Below, piece by piece: positions 1 through 10,287 of a DNA stretch of 64,000 nt. The stretch is from Chelonoidis abingdonii (Eukaryota > Chordata > Testudines > Testudinidae): contig NC_133769.1 of NCBI RefSeq assembly GCF_003597395.2, positions 179,879,627 through 179,943,626 of the forward strand, given 5' to 3'. Position 1 is the first letter of the stretch. The number at the start of each line of letters is the position of its first letter. The position numbers and the translations under genes are program-made. The notes beneath the pieces were generated by a model, which saw nothing but the letters and a program-made list of their open reading frames with translations, was not told the DNA's origin and did not search any database.

Positions 1-76
1 TGTATAAAAGTGTATCAGATAAGTTATTTTATGAAAGATAATGACACATTGGTAATTAATATAATTGTAAAATATA

Positions 77-1230
77 TGTGGCACTCTGCACCTCAGAGCA
101 ACATCCTGGAGCCCTCATAGTCACCACTGTCATATAATTATGATATGTTTTATACAAAGTATGCTGTGTGAGGTATCATTTTGAAAGTCTTGGTCTGTTG
201 AATGTTAATATCCTGTTGGATTGTATGTGAAGTTATGAAGTTTTGCTATATGTGTGTTACTGAAATATGTTAAGGTTGAGAACACTCACAACCAACCTTT
301 CAGGTACAACAATGGAATAGCCAGATGTGCTGATGGCCCATTAAAGGAAATCCACACTCCCAGCGACCTTCCCAGAAAACGTTTCAGAGACCACGTAGAC
401 AATGGAGAATGCTTGACCAATTGGGGCGGACCCCCTGGCCATATCACAAATGTAGATCTTTCGAGCAAGCAGGAAGAAACTATAAAAAAAGAGGGGAAGT
501 GACGTTGTGACTTGGCCTCACTGCCCCCACAACTCAATACCTGAAAACACATCTAGAGTACAAAGATTTTGAACTGCGGAGGGTGGCCCCGGGCGAGGGG
601 AAAGTTCCAGCCTGTGTACTGATATTCTGTGACCTGTTTGTGCCATCTGCAACATGTTTGTACCATCTATCAGAGTAAGACACTGCTTGATTCAAATCCT
701 GTTTAGTGTATAGAACTTAGACTGCAAATTTATTTTATCTCTTAGGGGAACCAATTTTGATCTCTATGCTTACTACTTATAATGACTTAAAATCTATCTT
801 TCTGTAGTTAATAAATCTGTTTTATATTTTACCTAAAACAGTCTGTTTTGGCTGAAGTGCTTGGGAAATCTCAGCTCAGTTTACGAAGGCTGGTGTGCGT
901 CCTCTCCACATCGAAGGAAGGGCAAACTGGGTAATGAACTTACACTGATCCTGCTTCTGACCAGGGCAAGATGGTACAGTTCTGGGGTGCAAGACTGGGG
1001 ACCTGGTGGGAATTGGTTGGAGCCTCTCTACTGTTGATTCATGAGTGGCTGGGAGAAGCATTCATGTAACTCAGTTGGATGTGTCCCTGCCTGTGGATAT
1101 CTGTAAGTACAGTACTTGTCAGGGGTTTGTAGCTTGCCAACAGCATTACAGTGTTAGGGTTACCCCAGGTTGGTGGGACAGAGGGCTTAGTGATCTCACA
1201 GTTCAGGTTGCACCCAGGAACCCCTTTACA
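77..1230 (+). mobile_element. LTR-like repeat, probable solo LTR
   Basis: The stretch begins TGTGGCAC and ends CTTTACA, so it has TG...CA termini. It is flanked by ATATA (72-76) and ATGTA (1231-1235), a plausible 5-bp TSD with one mismatch. An AATAAA signal lies at 810-815. No primer site or gag/pol follows, which fits a solo LTR. I recall similar sequence as a dispersed turtle repeat, but the class is inferred from the ends. Short open frames inside it look like chance. Confidence 0.5.
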
Positions 1231-1285
1231 ATGTATTAACACTATTTGAGGAATTATGGCTATTCAGTGGTGATATGCTTTAAAG

Positions 1286-3104
1286 CAGGGGTGGGCAAAT
1301 TATGGCTCACGGGCCAGATCTGGCACACCAGCCATTTTAATCTGGCCCTCAAGCTCCTGCTGGGGAGCAGGGTCGGGGGCCACTCCACGTGGCTCCCAGA
1401 AGCAGTGGCATGGCCCCCCTCTGGTGCTCCAGCTGGGGAGCAGGATCAGGGGCTGCTCCATGAGGCTCCCAGAAGCAGCAGCATGGCTCCTTTTTGGCTC
1501 CTATGCGTAGGGGCAGCCAGGGGGCTCCACTATGCATGCTGCCCCCATCCCAAGCATTGCCCTCACATCTCCCATTAATGGGAGCTGCAGGAGCGATGCC
1601 TGCAGACTGGGCAGTATGCAGAGCCACCTGGTCATGCCTCTGCATAGGAGCCAGATAAGGGACATGCCGCTGCTTCCAGGAGCCACTTGAGGTAAACACC
1701 ACCCAGAGTCTGCACCCTTGAACCTCCCCCAGTGCCCCAACCCGCTGCCCCAGCCCTGATCCCTCTTCTGCCCTCTGAACCCCTCAGTCCCAGCCCAGAC
1801 CACCATCCTGTACCCAAAACCTCTCATTCCCCACCCCAGAGCCTGCACCCCCAGCCAGAGCCTGCACCCAACCCTCTGCCCCAGCCCTGGCCCCCTCCCA
1901 CTCTCCGAACCCCTCAGTCCCAGCCTGGAGCACCTTCCTACACTCCAAACTCCTCATAGCCAATGTCATAAATAGATAGCTAAGGGTTAATGTTTCTTTC
2001 ACCTGTAAAGGATTAACAAAGGCAACCACACACCTGACCAGAGGACCAATCAGGAAAACGGATTTTTTAAAAGTTCAGGGGAGGGAATGTTTGGGTCTGT
2101 GTCTTTGTCTGGCTCTCAGCTAGGAGAGGGGATCTTTTCTATCTGTAAGCTTCTAATCTTCAGTTTCAAAGTTGTAAGTACAAAGGTAGAAAAAACAATA
2201 GGCTGTTATTGTTTTTTTTGTATTTACATGTGTGTAGTTGCTGGAATCTTTAAATTGTATCTCTTTTTGAATAAGGCTGTTTATTCATAATTTTTCTTTT
2301 AAGCAAAGCCTGTGGTATGTCAACTTAATCACGGAATATTTTATGTCTTTTTCTCTTTTATATTAAAGTTACTTTTTAGAGGTGAAGTTTTTTTCTCTCT
2401 GGGTTGAGCTAGGACCTGAGGGGAGGGAATTCTCTTTGTGGTAGATCTAGAGGGCTGACATCTGCAACAACCAGGATTTGTGGAGGGGAAGGCACAAAGG
2501 GGAAAAAAAAAAGAAAGAGGAGAACTTCTTCTGTCTCCTGGTATTAGTGGTTGTACTCTTTGTGGAGAAGAGAGGCGACATGCTTTGGGTATTCGTGTGT
2601 AAACGGGTGGCATACATAACTGTGCCAAGGTTTAGCACCAGAGAGAAATTCTGGGGGAGAGAGAGCGGAAGGAAAGTGGGTTATATTCTCTTTTGTAAGC
2701 GTCAGGAGCTCTGAGTTGGGTCCACAGGGAAGGGTTTGAGGAACCAGAGGGAGCCAAAAAACCCTGGAATTTTTGGCTGGTGGCAGCGAGATCAAATCTA
2801 AGCTGGTAATTAAGCTTAGAGGGGTTCATGCAGGCACCCAGATTTCTGGACGCTAAGGTCCAGATTTGGGAATGCTTATGATACCTAGCCCCACCTCAGA
2901 GCCTGCACCCCCAGCTGGAGCCCTCATCTCCCGCATCCCAGAGCCTCCTCCCATACCCTGAACTCCTCATTTCTGGCCCCACTCTGGAGTCCTCACCCCT
3001 AACCAGAGCCATTACCCAACACCAATTTTGTGAATGTTCATGGCCCACCATACAATTTCTATTCCCAGATGTGGCCCTCTAACCTAAAAGCTTGCCCACC
3101 CCTG
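1286..3104. mobile_element. Non-autonomous hAT-like element, interrupted by a nested repeat
   Basis: The left end is CAGGGGTGGGCAAA and the right end reads TTGCCCACCCCTG, giving terminal inverted repeats. The flanks are CTTTAAAG (1278-1285) and GTTTAAAG (3105-3112), an 8-bp TSD with 7 of 8 matching, as expected for hAT. The interior is C-rich, with degenerate tandem units built on GAGCCTGCACCCCCAGCC around 1700-1960 and again after 2886. No transposase is visible. The LTR-like repeat at 1962-2885 sits inside it. Confidence 0.72.
1962..2885 (+). mobile_element. Nested LTR-like repeat inside the hAT element
   Basis: Identical TAGCC pentamers at 1957-1961 and 2886-2890 look like a 5-bp TSD. The insert has short imperfect inverted ends (TGTCATAA at 1964, TTATGATA near 2876-2883). 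The C-rich interior of the host hAT element continues on both sides. There is no coding capacity. The sequence resembles a repeat I remember from many turtle genomes, probably a solo LTR, but the family name is unverified. Confidence 0.55.
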
Positions 3105-3556
3105 GTTTAAAGCCTGTAACCAAATAAAGGGAGAAACAGATTTTCTCCCACACAGGAGGGAAGGCAAGTATCCACCTATCTCCAGTTAAATTGAGCAACG
3201 TGTCACCCAAAACAATGGGGGCTCTATTTACGTACAAATCAGCAGGAGGATGGGAGGACCACAGGAAGGGAAGAAGAGCACAAGGTCATCTTGAGTCTGG
3301 AGCATAGGCGCTGACTTTTGTTTTTGCTGGTAGGTGCTTTTGAGGAGGTGTGTGTGTGTGTTGGGGGGGCTCTGTCAGCTTTGGTGGAGACTATTTTTGG
3401 TATATTTATATATTTTCATATCCTAGTTATTGAATATGTGTCTATCACTGGTATCTTTACTATTTTAATAATAAAGTTGTTATGAATTACAGTATATTAA
3501 AATCATTGCACTCACTTACAGGCTGTCTTCACTAACATCCCAGTTTAAAGACATTA

Positions 3557-3771
3557 CAGCCATGGCTTCACTGGCGCTTTACAGCACTGCAACTTTCTCA
3601 CTCAGGGGTGTGAAAAAACACCCCTCTGAGCGCTGCAAGATACAGCGCTGCAAAGCGCCAGTGTAAACAGTGTAAACAGCGTGGCTCCCAGTGCTGCAAG
3701 CTAATCCCCATGGGGAGGTGGAGTACATGCAGCGCTGGCAGCACTTTGAAGTTTTGAGTGTACCCATACCC
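3557..3771. mobile_element. PIF/Harbinger-type MITE, degraded copy
   Basis: Its interior matches, in reverse orientation, the better preserved MITE at 45565-45839. Both have GGCGCTTTACAGC-type and GCAGCGCTTTGAAG-type arms and a central CTCCACCTCCCCATGGGGAT-like stretch. The ends are decayed (TTA before the left end, TGA after the right), so a TWA TSD cannot be shown here. Confidence 0.55.
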
Positions 3772-3925
3772 TGAGTCTTTCTGGATGAAACTGTCAGCAA
3801 TCTTATTTACATCTAGTTCCCAGGCCTAATCTTGATGCACATTAAGGACAGCTACATTATTCAGTTGCATCTGTCCCACGATGACTGGAGTTCATTTTTA
3901 AGTCTTCTGAAGCTGGAGAATGAGC

Positions 3926-4340
3926 ATAGTGCTTCCAGAGTACTGCAAATGACTCCAAGAGCTTTCTTGACAGGTAACAGCTAATTTAGACCCCATCATT
4001 TTGTATATATAGTTGGGATTATATTTTGCCGTGTGCATTACTTTGAATTTAATGTTGAATTTCATCTGCTATTTTGTTGCCAAGTCACCCTGTTTTGTGA
4101 GATCACTTTGTAAGTCTTTGCAGTCAGATTTTAACTTAACTATCTTGAGTAGTTTTGTATCATCTGCAAATTTTGCCACCTCACTATTTATCCCTTTTTC
4201 CAGATCATTTATGAATATGTTGAACAGGACTGGTCCCAATATAGACCCCTGGGGGACACCACTATTTACCTCTTTCCATTCTGAAAATAGACCTACGCTT
4301 TTCCTTATTCCTTATTCCTACCCTTTGTTTCCTATCTTTT
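3926..4340 (-). mobile_element. CR1 LINE fragment (reverse transcriptase part), antisense
   Basis: The sequence is closely similar to about 41510-41900 of the longer CR1 copy in this window. On the minus strand it includes the region encoding the reverse transcriptase catalytic motif (FADD region, reverse complement of TCATCTGCAAATTTTGCC) and the preceding GVPQGS region. Frameshifts and stops are present. It lacks both CR1 ends and is a decayed internal fragment. Confidence 0.75.
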
Positions 4341-5861
4341 AATTGGAGTGCTTGGCAATGCTTTCAGGATCATCTGATGATCTTTAATTTAATTTAATGA
4401 CAAGCCTTTCGTTATCTTAATCACCCTCTGTTTATAAAGAAACTCCCTGCCCCAAAGGCAGAAGCTGGGAGCAGCACAGAATTTATTACATTCCACACTC
4501 AAGCTTCATCTGGGGCTTGAGCATGTGCTGTGAGCAGACCTCAGGTATGAACTCTAGGGGAGGGGGCCCAGGAACCACTATGGCTCATGGATGTTGAGCA
4601 CCCCCTATTTTTTTCCCGGAGCACTCATGGAGCCGATACCTATAGTCTGGGGATAAAACAGTGAGTTTGGGCAGATATAAGAGGAGAGAAGAAGCCATCT
4701 TGGCATCCATCACTGGGCAGACAAAAGGGGCCAGAGCTCTTGCAAGCTGAGAAAGACAGGTGTGTCACCCAGTGGGCTGAAGTCTATGGGAACAGAATAG
4801 ATGTGAGACACCTGCTTAGGCAAAGATCTTCCTCCTAGGAAGACAAGGGAACCCGGCACCTTGCACTTTTATGGCTGCAAAGAGAAAGTTTTTTTCAATC
4901 AATCTATGTTGAACCAAGACTTTAGCTTATTAAGTTAAATCTTAGTCACTAGAAAGCTTATATTATTTTTTTTTGCTTATACACATTTCTAACTTTATCC
5001 CTTTATTTGGTAACACTTAATCCATGTTTTTCTGTTGTTAAATTTGTTTTACTCTTACTCTAAATCAATCCAGTGCTGTGTTTGAATTGATGTGAGTGTT
5101 AACACCAGTTACATTAATAAGCTGTGCTTTTGCCTCTTTAAAGGAGCAATGAACCTTATTATTTCCGAGTGCTCAGAGGGAGGGCTGGGCATTTCAGAGC
5201 AGACGGTTTTGGGGAAGTTCAGGACTGGAAGTGTGTTGCACATAGTAACCAAGGCTGGTGGAGTCCAGAGTGAGGCTGTTGTGTCATAGGCAGGCTGCTG
5301 GGGTCAGAGCACTGAATCTGGGCTGCACAGCACACAGACATTCATGCTTGTCTGATGGCTGATGGCTGTGAGTCACAGCAGCAGAGCATTTAAGGTATCC
5401 AGAGTTACAGAACAGGCAGTGGCATAACCTCTCATTGGTCTGTACTGAACCCTCAAAATGTGACATATGCAGTCTGGATCACTGCATAAATAATGCAGCT
5501 TCCCACAATCCTCTGGTCTAAAAAATACTGCCACTTTCAATGTCCTGTGCCAAGAAAATGTTCAAACAAATTCCATAGTGACAGGCCAAAGTAGGGGAGC
5601 AGAGGAGGGATGCTTTCTTTTTTAGTCAGGCTCTCCAGGGGATCAATTCTGCTTGTGAGTAAGGTTACAGAAAGGCAGTTTTTCCCTTGATCTGGTTTTC
5701 CTGCATGTCTCAGCAGTTTTGAAGATGGTTGTATTGTGCTGCACCTTCTGTTTGCTGGACTATTGGAATCTGACTGCGTTCATTAACTAAACAGTTTGAT
5801 TTAGTTATTTTAGGGGTGGGATGGAATGTGAGTGCACTGTATGATATTTGACTAGAAACAT

Positions 5862-5960
5862 GAAGACCCTCAGGACCAGAACCCCAGCTGGTATAAACTG
5901 GCATCACTCCATTGATTTCAGTGAAGCTGTACTGATTGATATCAGATGAGGATCCAGCCC
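5862..5960. repeat. Old palindromic MITE-like repeat
   Basis: The arms CAGCTGGTATAAACTGGCAT and a degraded inverse near 5930-5950 flank a centre CTCCATTGATTTCAGTGAAG. The same design recurs at 14558-14655 and partly at 12115-12205 and 18185-18260. It looks like an ancient dispersed palindromic element. The family is not named with certainty. Confidence 0.4.
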
Positions 5961-6784
5961 TGCATGTGTCATGTGAGCCAAGATCTGAAGAAACCTCCCC
6001 AGTATTAGATACCTAATGCCTGTGCTGAAAAGTGAGGGGAACAATTGATATTTTCACTCCGCTGGCCCCCCCCCCCCCAAATGTGTTTGCAAACTATAAA
6101 AGATCTGGCCTGAAGCATCAACAAACACATACCCTAGAAACCACCTTTGGAGCCCAGCTGCCAGAACTAGGCACAGGGTGATGGGCAGAGGTCCCTTTCA
6201 TTTAGTCAGATCTGCCATCGTGAGAGGTATGAATACTCTTTCTTCAGGTACAGTGAAGCAGAATAGCAGAGATGCTTCAGCCCCTGCCTAATAGTTTCCC
6301 CACTACACAAGTGAACATCTGAATGTAGAACAAACTTTCCTGGGCTGTGCAAACTCTATTTGTGCACGTGTTGAGTTTTCACTGCCGGTTGCCCATCCCT
6401 TGCCCTCCCCCACCCTTTCATGTTCAACGCATTCTCCTCTTCTCTCCATCTCTGACTGTCTTTCTCCTCTATTGTTCTCCACACTAGCAAATGTCACTCA
6501 CTTCATAAAGCTGTCTGGCTTGGAGCTTAAATATTGCAGGGCAACTAAAACCCACCCATCAGAGCCAATTCAGTCATATCTGCTCAGTCGTGCGACAAGG
6601 TTGGGACTTTTACAGTAGGGAAGGAAAGAGACAAAAGTTCACTCTTCGCTGCAGAGTGCCAAGAGAGAAGGAGGACACGTTCCTTCGGGGGAGTCTTTTA
6701 CTGTGGCAAGTTGCTTGCTGAATGGCCTTAATCTATATATGCTTTCTTTTGTTTCTAGCTTGATCAAACCATACCATTTGGAAT

Positions 6785-6875
6785 TTAAGGAAGGGATTTT
6801 CAAATCCCGTTGGGTTTCACTGGGACTTGTGCTCCTAATTCATTTAGGCACTTTTGAAACTCCCACCCTTAAAGT
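6785..6875. repeat. Old palindromic repeat copy
   Basis: AAGGGATTTTCAAATCCC at the left is mirrored by TTTTGAAACTCCCACCCTT at the right, around a centre GTTTCACTGGGACTTGTGC. It looks like a degenerate palindromic dispersed repeat. Related text occurs around 11280-11408 and 18048-18170. Confidence 0.35.
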
Positions 6876-8236
6876 AGCAACCCAAACTTAATGCACTGGA
6901 GCCTATTGTTCATGTCAGACCTTGCGGGGTTGGTATGGCTGGTTGGTTTCTGGTAGAATCCTAGAAATCAGTGAGGGTCATATTTTCCAATTCCTGCCAA
7001 TGCAGGATGGTTCCTTGCAATACCTTTTCTAGTGCTTTGTCCAAGTTAATTTTAATAGATAATTGAAGGGCTGTGCCAGGCAGAGCACATACAGCAGTTT
7101 AAGAACCAGTTCATTAACAAAGGCTCATTAAGTAGAAAGTGGAAAAAGGCAGATTTCTGAAATGTGTGATGCTAGTTCAGAGAAGCTCCTGAGAAGGGAT
7201 TATTCAACTGCGACAAGTTGCATGTAGGATTTTAGACAAAAGTAGTCAGAAGCCATTTTTCTTTCTCTGTTACAGTGAGTTGTCTGTAAGATAAACAGAT
7301 TTACCATGCATAACAATGTCACTTTTTCAAGCTGGGGTGGAGGCAGTTCATTGATAGCAGAGGATATCAGTATTACATCATTGCAAAGACTGCACAGTAT
7401 CAGTGAGACTGCGTTAACTATACTGACTGGAAAATGAAGAGTATATTGTGTAGGTAAAGTAGTGATTTTTACTTAGTTGCACATGCCTGCTAATTGTCTG
7501 GTTTATTAATCAAAGGAATTATTTTAGGATTAAAGGAAATACTATGTGGATTTGTAATAATGGAACTTTTAAATTAGTTAGATAATGTATGTAAACAATG
7601 AAATCTTTATATTGTATTTGTTCAAGTAAGTGTTCACATTAATACACTTCTTTGCACAACTTTAGTGGCTGATAAAGCAGCAATGTGTCTTGCTGTTTAA
7701 ATCACATGTGCCCTGAAATCGTGGTTCACCTATCTTGCACATCCGAGGTGTGTGCATAAATGGGAGAATTACATCACATTCTCACTGGTTTTAACACAGA
7801 GATGTGAACTTAAATTTTCATGTGGTACAAGGGCCAGAATAATGACTCCATTTTAGTCTTGATATATCTTTATCTTTTCCAATAATTTGTGTCATTCCCA
7901 GAGGACAGAAAACCCCAGAGAGATCTCCCAGTGGTGGAGATCTATTCCACTTATGTGGCCATGATCTTCTAGACCCATGTGATTGAATATATTCATTCAG
8001 CACCTTTCACTGCCTCACTTGCAACCTTTCACTAATCAATCTCTCTGGGACTTAATCGAACATTACAAATCCCTCAGGAGCTTCAAATGGCCTTAATTTA
8101 TTAAATCAGCCTGACACAGAAATGTTTCCCCTGCTCCTCCCTAGCTGAGGCCTCTTCCCCTCCGTTCCCCAGAATTGTACTAGTCAAATGCCTTAAATGG
8201 GCTAGACTGAGTTCTGGACCAGTGGTAGCTTCTCTG

Positions 8237-8388
8237 TGTATAAAAATGTCACAACTTTAAAGTTTGTCCCTGCAGGACTAGAAATGGGAGCTTTAGAAAG
8301 GGGAGTTTTCCAGCTTCTCAGTGGGATTCCCACAGCACTGGCTTCTAGCCCTGAGAAATCCTGAGATTAGTCATGACATTTTTGTACA
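8237..8388. repeat. Fold-back (short inverted repeat) element
   Basis: TGTATAAAAATGTCA at 8237-8251 and TGACATTTTTGTACA at 8374-8388 are inverted copies with one mismatch, separated by about 120 bases. No clear TSD was found, so it may be a decayed MITE or a chance fold-back. Confidence 0.35.
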
Positions 8389-9040
8389 AAAATATTATTT
8401 TAGGTCACTTTGATAGGCTTTTATGGTTTTGTTTTTATGAGCTGAACTCAGAGTAATGGAGGCATCTGACTTTACAGGCAGAGGGGCACACAAAATAGTT
8501 CCAAAAACATTTTTGTAAACTATCTAAAGATTCCTAAAATAGATTAGATGTAATGTGTGTGGCCTATAAAGAATTCAGGGCAGTGTGGGGTGGCATGAAT
8601 ACTCTCTTGGGATTACCCACTTGACTCACTTGTGATTCTATCACTTGCAAGTAATGCAGTTAGCCCAAACTCCATGGTGATAAAACCTTTACACTACACA
8701 ACAGTCATGTATTTATAGAATATATAAAACAAAATCACATTCACACACTTACAATTGAACATGCAAAACCCACAGAAAACTACTATATAGAAGAGTGGTC
8801 ATGTGTACTCCTTGGCTGAGAAGTTATTGAATATTTAGAGCCACAACAGAGAGAGTTTACAGAGGAAATTTCCCTGGCTTCTTAGTTTTCCCTCCTCTAA
8901 TAAAGGACTGTAACATAAGGCAAAAACATTTTCAAGGCATAGGCTGTTTTGGAGAAATAGATAACACTTAAAGGCAGAAGCAAGTTACGCATCAGTAGAA
9001 AAAAATTATTTAGTGTAATTTATGGCCATTCTTTCCTTCT

Positions 9041-9050
9041 CTTCCCTTAG
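9041..9050 (+). other. Splice acceptor of the GJA8 coding exon
   Basis: A pyrimidine-rich tract (CTTTCCTTCTCTTCCC) runs into TTAG ending at 9050, ten bases before the GJA8 start codon. Connexin genes typically carry the whole coding region in one exon preceded by a non-coding first exon, which fits this placement. Confidence 0.6.
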
Positions 9051-9060
9051 ATAGTAAGAG

Positions 9061-10287
9061 ATGGGTGACTGGAGTTTCTTGGGGAACATTTTAGAAGAAG
9101 TGAATGAGCACTCCACAGTCATCGGAAGAGTCTGGCTCACGGTGCTCTTCATTTTTCGAATCCTGATTCTGGGAACAGCTGCTGAATTTGTCTGGGGAGA
9201 TGAACAGTCAGACTTTGTATGCAACACCCAGCAGCCTGGTTGTGAGAATGTCTGCTATGATGAGGCTTTCCCCATCTCCCACATCAGGCTCTGGGTCCTG
9301 CAGATCATCTTTGTCTCTACCCCTTCACTGGTGTACGTGGGGTATGCTGTGCATCATGTACGGATGGTGGAGAAGAAGAGAGAGAGGGAGCGGGCTGAAA
9401 GGCAACAGCAAACTGAGATGGATGAAGAGAGGCTACCCCTGGCTCCAGACCAAGAGAGCACCAGGAACACCAATGAAATCAATCCCAAAGGGGGCAAGAA
9501 ATTCCGACTGGAGGGAACACTCCTGGGAACCTACATCTGTCACATCATTTTCAAAGCCATTTTCGAGGTGGGGTTCATAGTGGGCCAGTACTTCTTGTAT
9601 GGCTTCCGAATTCTGCCCCTGTACCGCTGTGGCCGGTGGCCCTGCCCCAACCTTGTGGACTGCTTTGTATCCAGGCCCACTGAGAAGACAGTCTTCATTA
9701 TGTTTCTGCTGGCTGTGGCCTCAGTATCCCTCATCCTCAACCTTGTGGAGATCAGTTACTTGATCTTGAAAAGAATCCTCCTGGTTTTCAGGAGGCCAAC
9801 AGAAGAACAACTGAGGGAGATCCCAGAGAAGCCCCTCCACTCTATTGCAGTCTCTTCCATTCAGAAGGTCAAGGGCTACAAGCTGCTGGAGGAGGAGAAG
9901 CCAGTGTCCCACTATTTACCTGTGACGGAAGTGGGGGTAGAAGCCGGTCCCCCTCCATCTTCTTTCAAAGACTTGGATGAGAAGCTTGGTATGGGGCGCC
10001 TGGAAGACCTATCCAGGGCCTTTGATGAGAGGTTGCCATCCTATGCTCAAGCAGAAGAGCAGAAAGAGGAGAAGTTAGAAGCAGGGGAAGAGGAGCAGGA
10101 GCAAGAAGAAGAGGAGGAGCAGCAGGAACCAGAAGAAGAGCTGGAGGCGGAGAAAGTGGTATTGGAGCAGGAGCCACCGGGAGAGGAACTGCCTTCAGTG
10201 CCTACTGAACTGACAGCTGATACGAGACCTCCCAGCAGGCTAAGCAAAGCCAGCAGCCGGGCCAGGTCAGATGATTTGACTGTATAA
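9061..10287 (+). CDS. GJA8: Gap junction alpha-8 protein (connexin 50)
   Basis: The uninterrupted 408-codon frame encodes a connexin that forms lens-fibre gap junction channels for ions and small metabolites. The N-terminus [18 protein letters not shown] is typical of Cx50 and related alpha connexins. Four membrane segments are visible at about 23-43, 76-97, 155-178 and 210-235. The first outer loop has C54, C61 and C65 (C-X6-C-X3-C). The second has C190, C195 and C201 (C-X4-C-X5-C), the alpha-connexin docking pattern. The cytoplasmic tail is long, with a strongly acidic Glu/Gln tract at about 330-376, and ends in DDLTV, which could bind a PDZ domain. The length is near chicken Cx45.6 (about 400 aa) and shorter than human Cx50 (about 433 aa). 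No frame damage is seen. The start is fixed by the conserved N-terminus. Confidence 0.97.
   Translation: MGDWSFLGNILEEVNEHSTVIGRVWLTVLFIFRILILGTAAEFVWGDEQSDFVCNTQQPGCENVCYDEAFPISHIRLWVLQIIFVSTPSLVYVGYAVHHVRMVEKKRERERAERQQQTEMDEERLPLAPDQESTRNTNEINPKGGKKFRLEGTLLGTYICHIIFKAIFEVGFIVGQYFLYGFRILPLYRCGRWPCPNLVDCFVSRPTEKTVFIMFLLAVASVSLILNLVEISYLILKRILLVFRRPTEEQLREIPEKPLHSIAVSSIQKVKGYKLLEEEKPVSHYLPVTEVGVEAGPPPSSFKDLDEKLGMGRLEDLSRAFDERLPSYAQAEEQKEEKLEAGEEEQEQEEEEEQQEPEEELEAEKVVLEQEPPGEELPSVPTELTADTRPPSRLSKASSRARSDDLTV

Larger units (their letters stand above)
3303..4644. mobile_element. Non-autonomous hAT-like element with nested insertions
   Basis: The left end CATAGGCGCTGAC is mirrored by CCGATACCTATA at the right. 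The flanks GTCTGGAG (3295-3302) and GTCTGGGG (4645-4652) form a 7/8 matching 8-bp TSD. A Harbinger-type MITE (3557-3771) and an antisense CR1 fragment (about 3926-4340) lie inside and explain most of its length. A short (TG)n tract is at about 3349-3361. Confidence 0.6.
4645..9040. other. GJA8 5' flank; no gene recognised
   Basis: About 4.4 kb without a convincing exon. It contains a C13 run at 6066-6078, two old palindromic repeat copies (about 5862-5960 and 6785-6875) and a fold-back at 8237-8388. GJA8 usually has a 5' non-coding exon. One could lie here, but I cannot identify it from sequence alone. Confidence 0.5.

Noticed and set aside
1349..2029. Proline- and glycine-rich frames of up to 117 codons
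   Set aside because: They arise from the C-rich degenerate tandem interior of the hAT element at 1286-3104.
9188..9580. A second 130-codon frame overlapping GJA8
   Set aside because: It is a shifted frame of the conserved connexin coding sequence.
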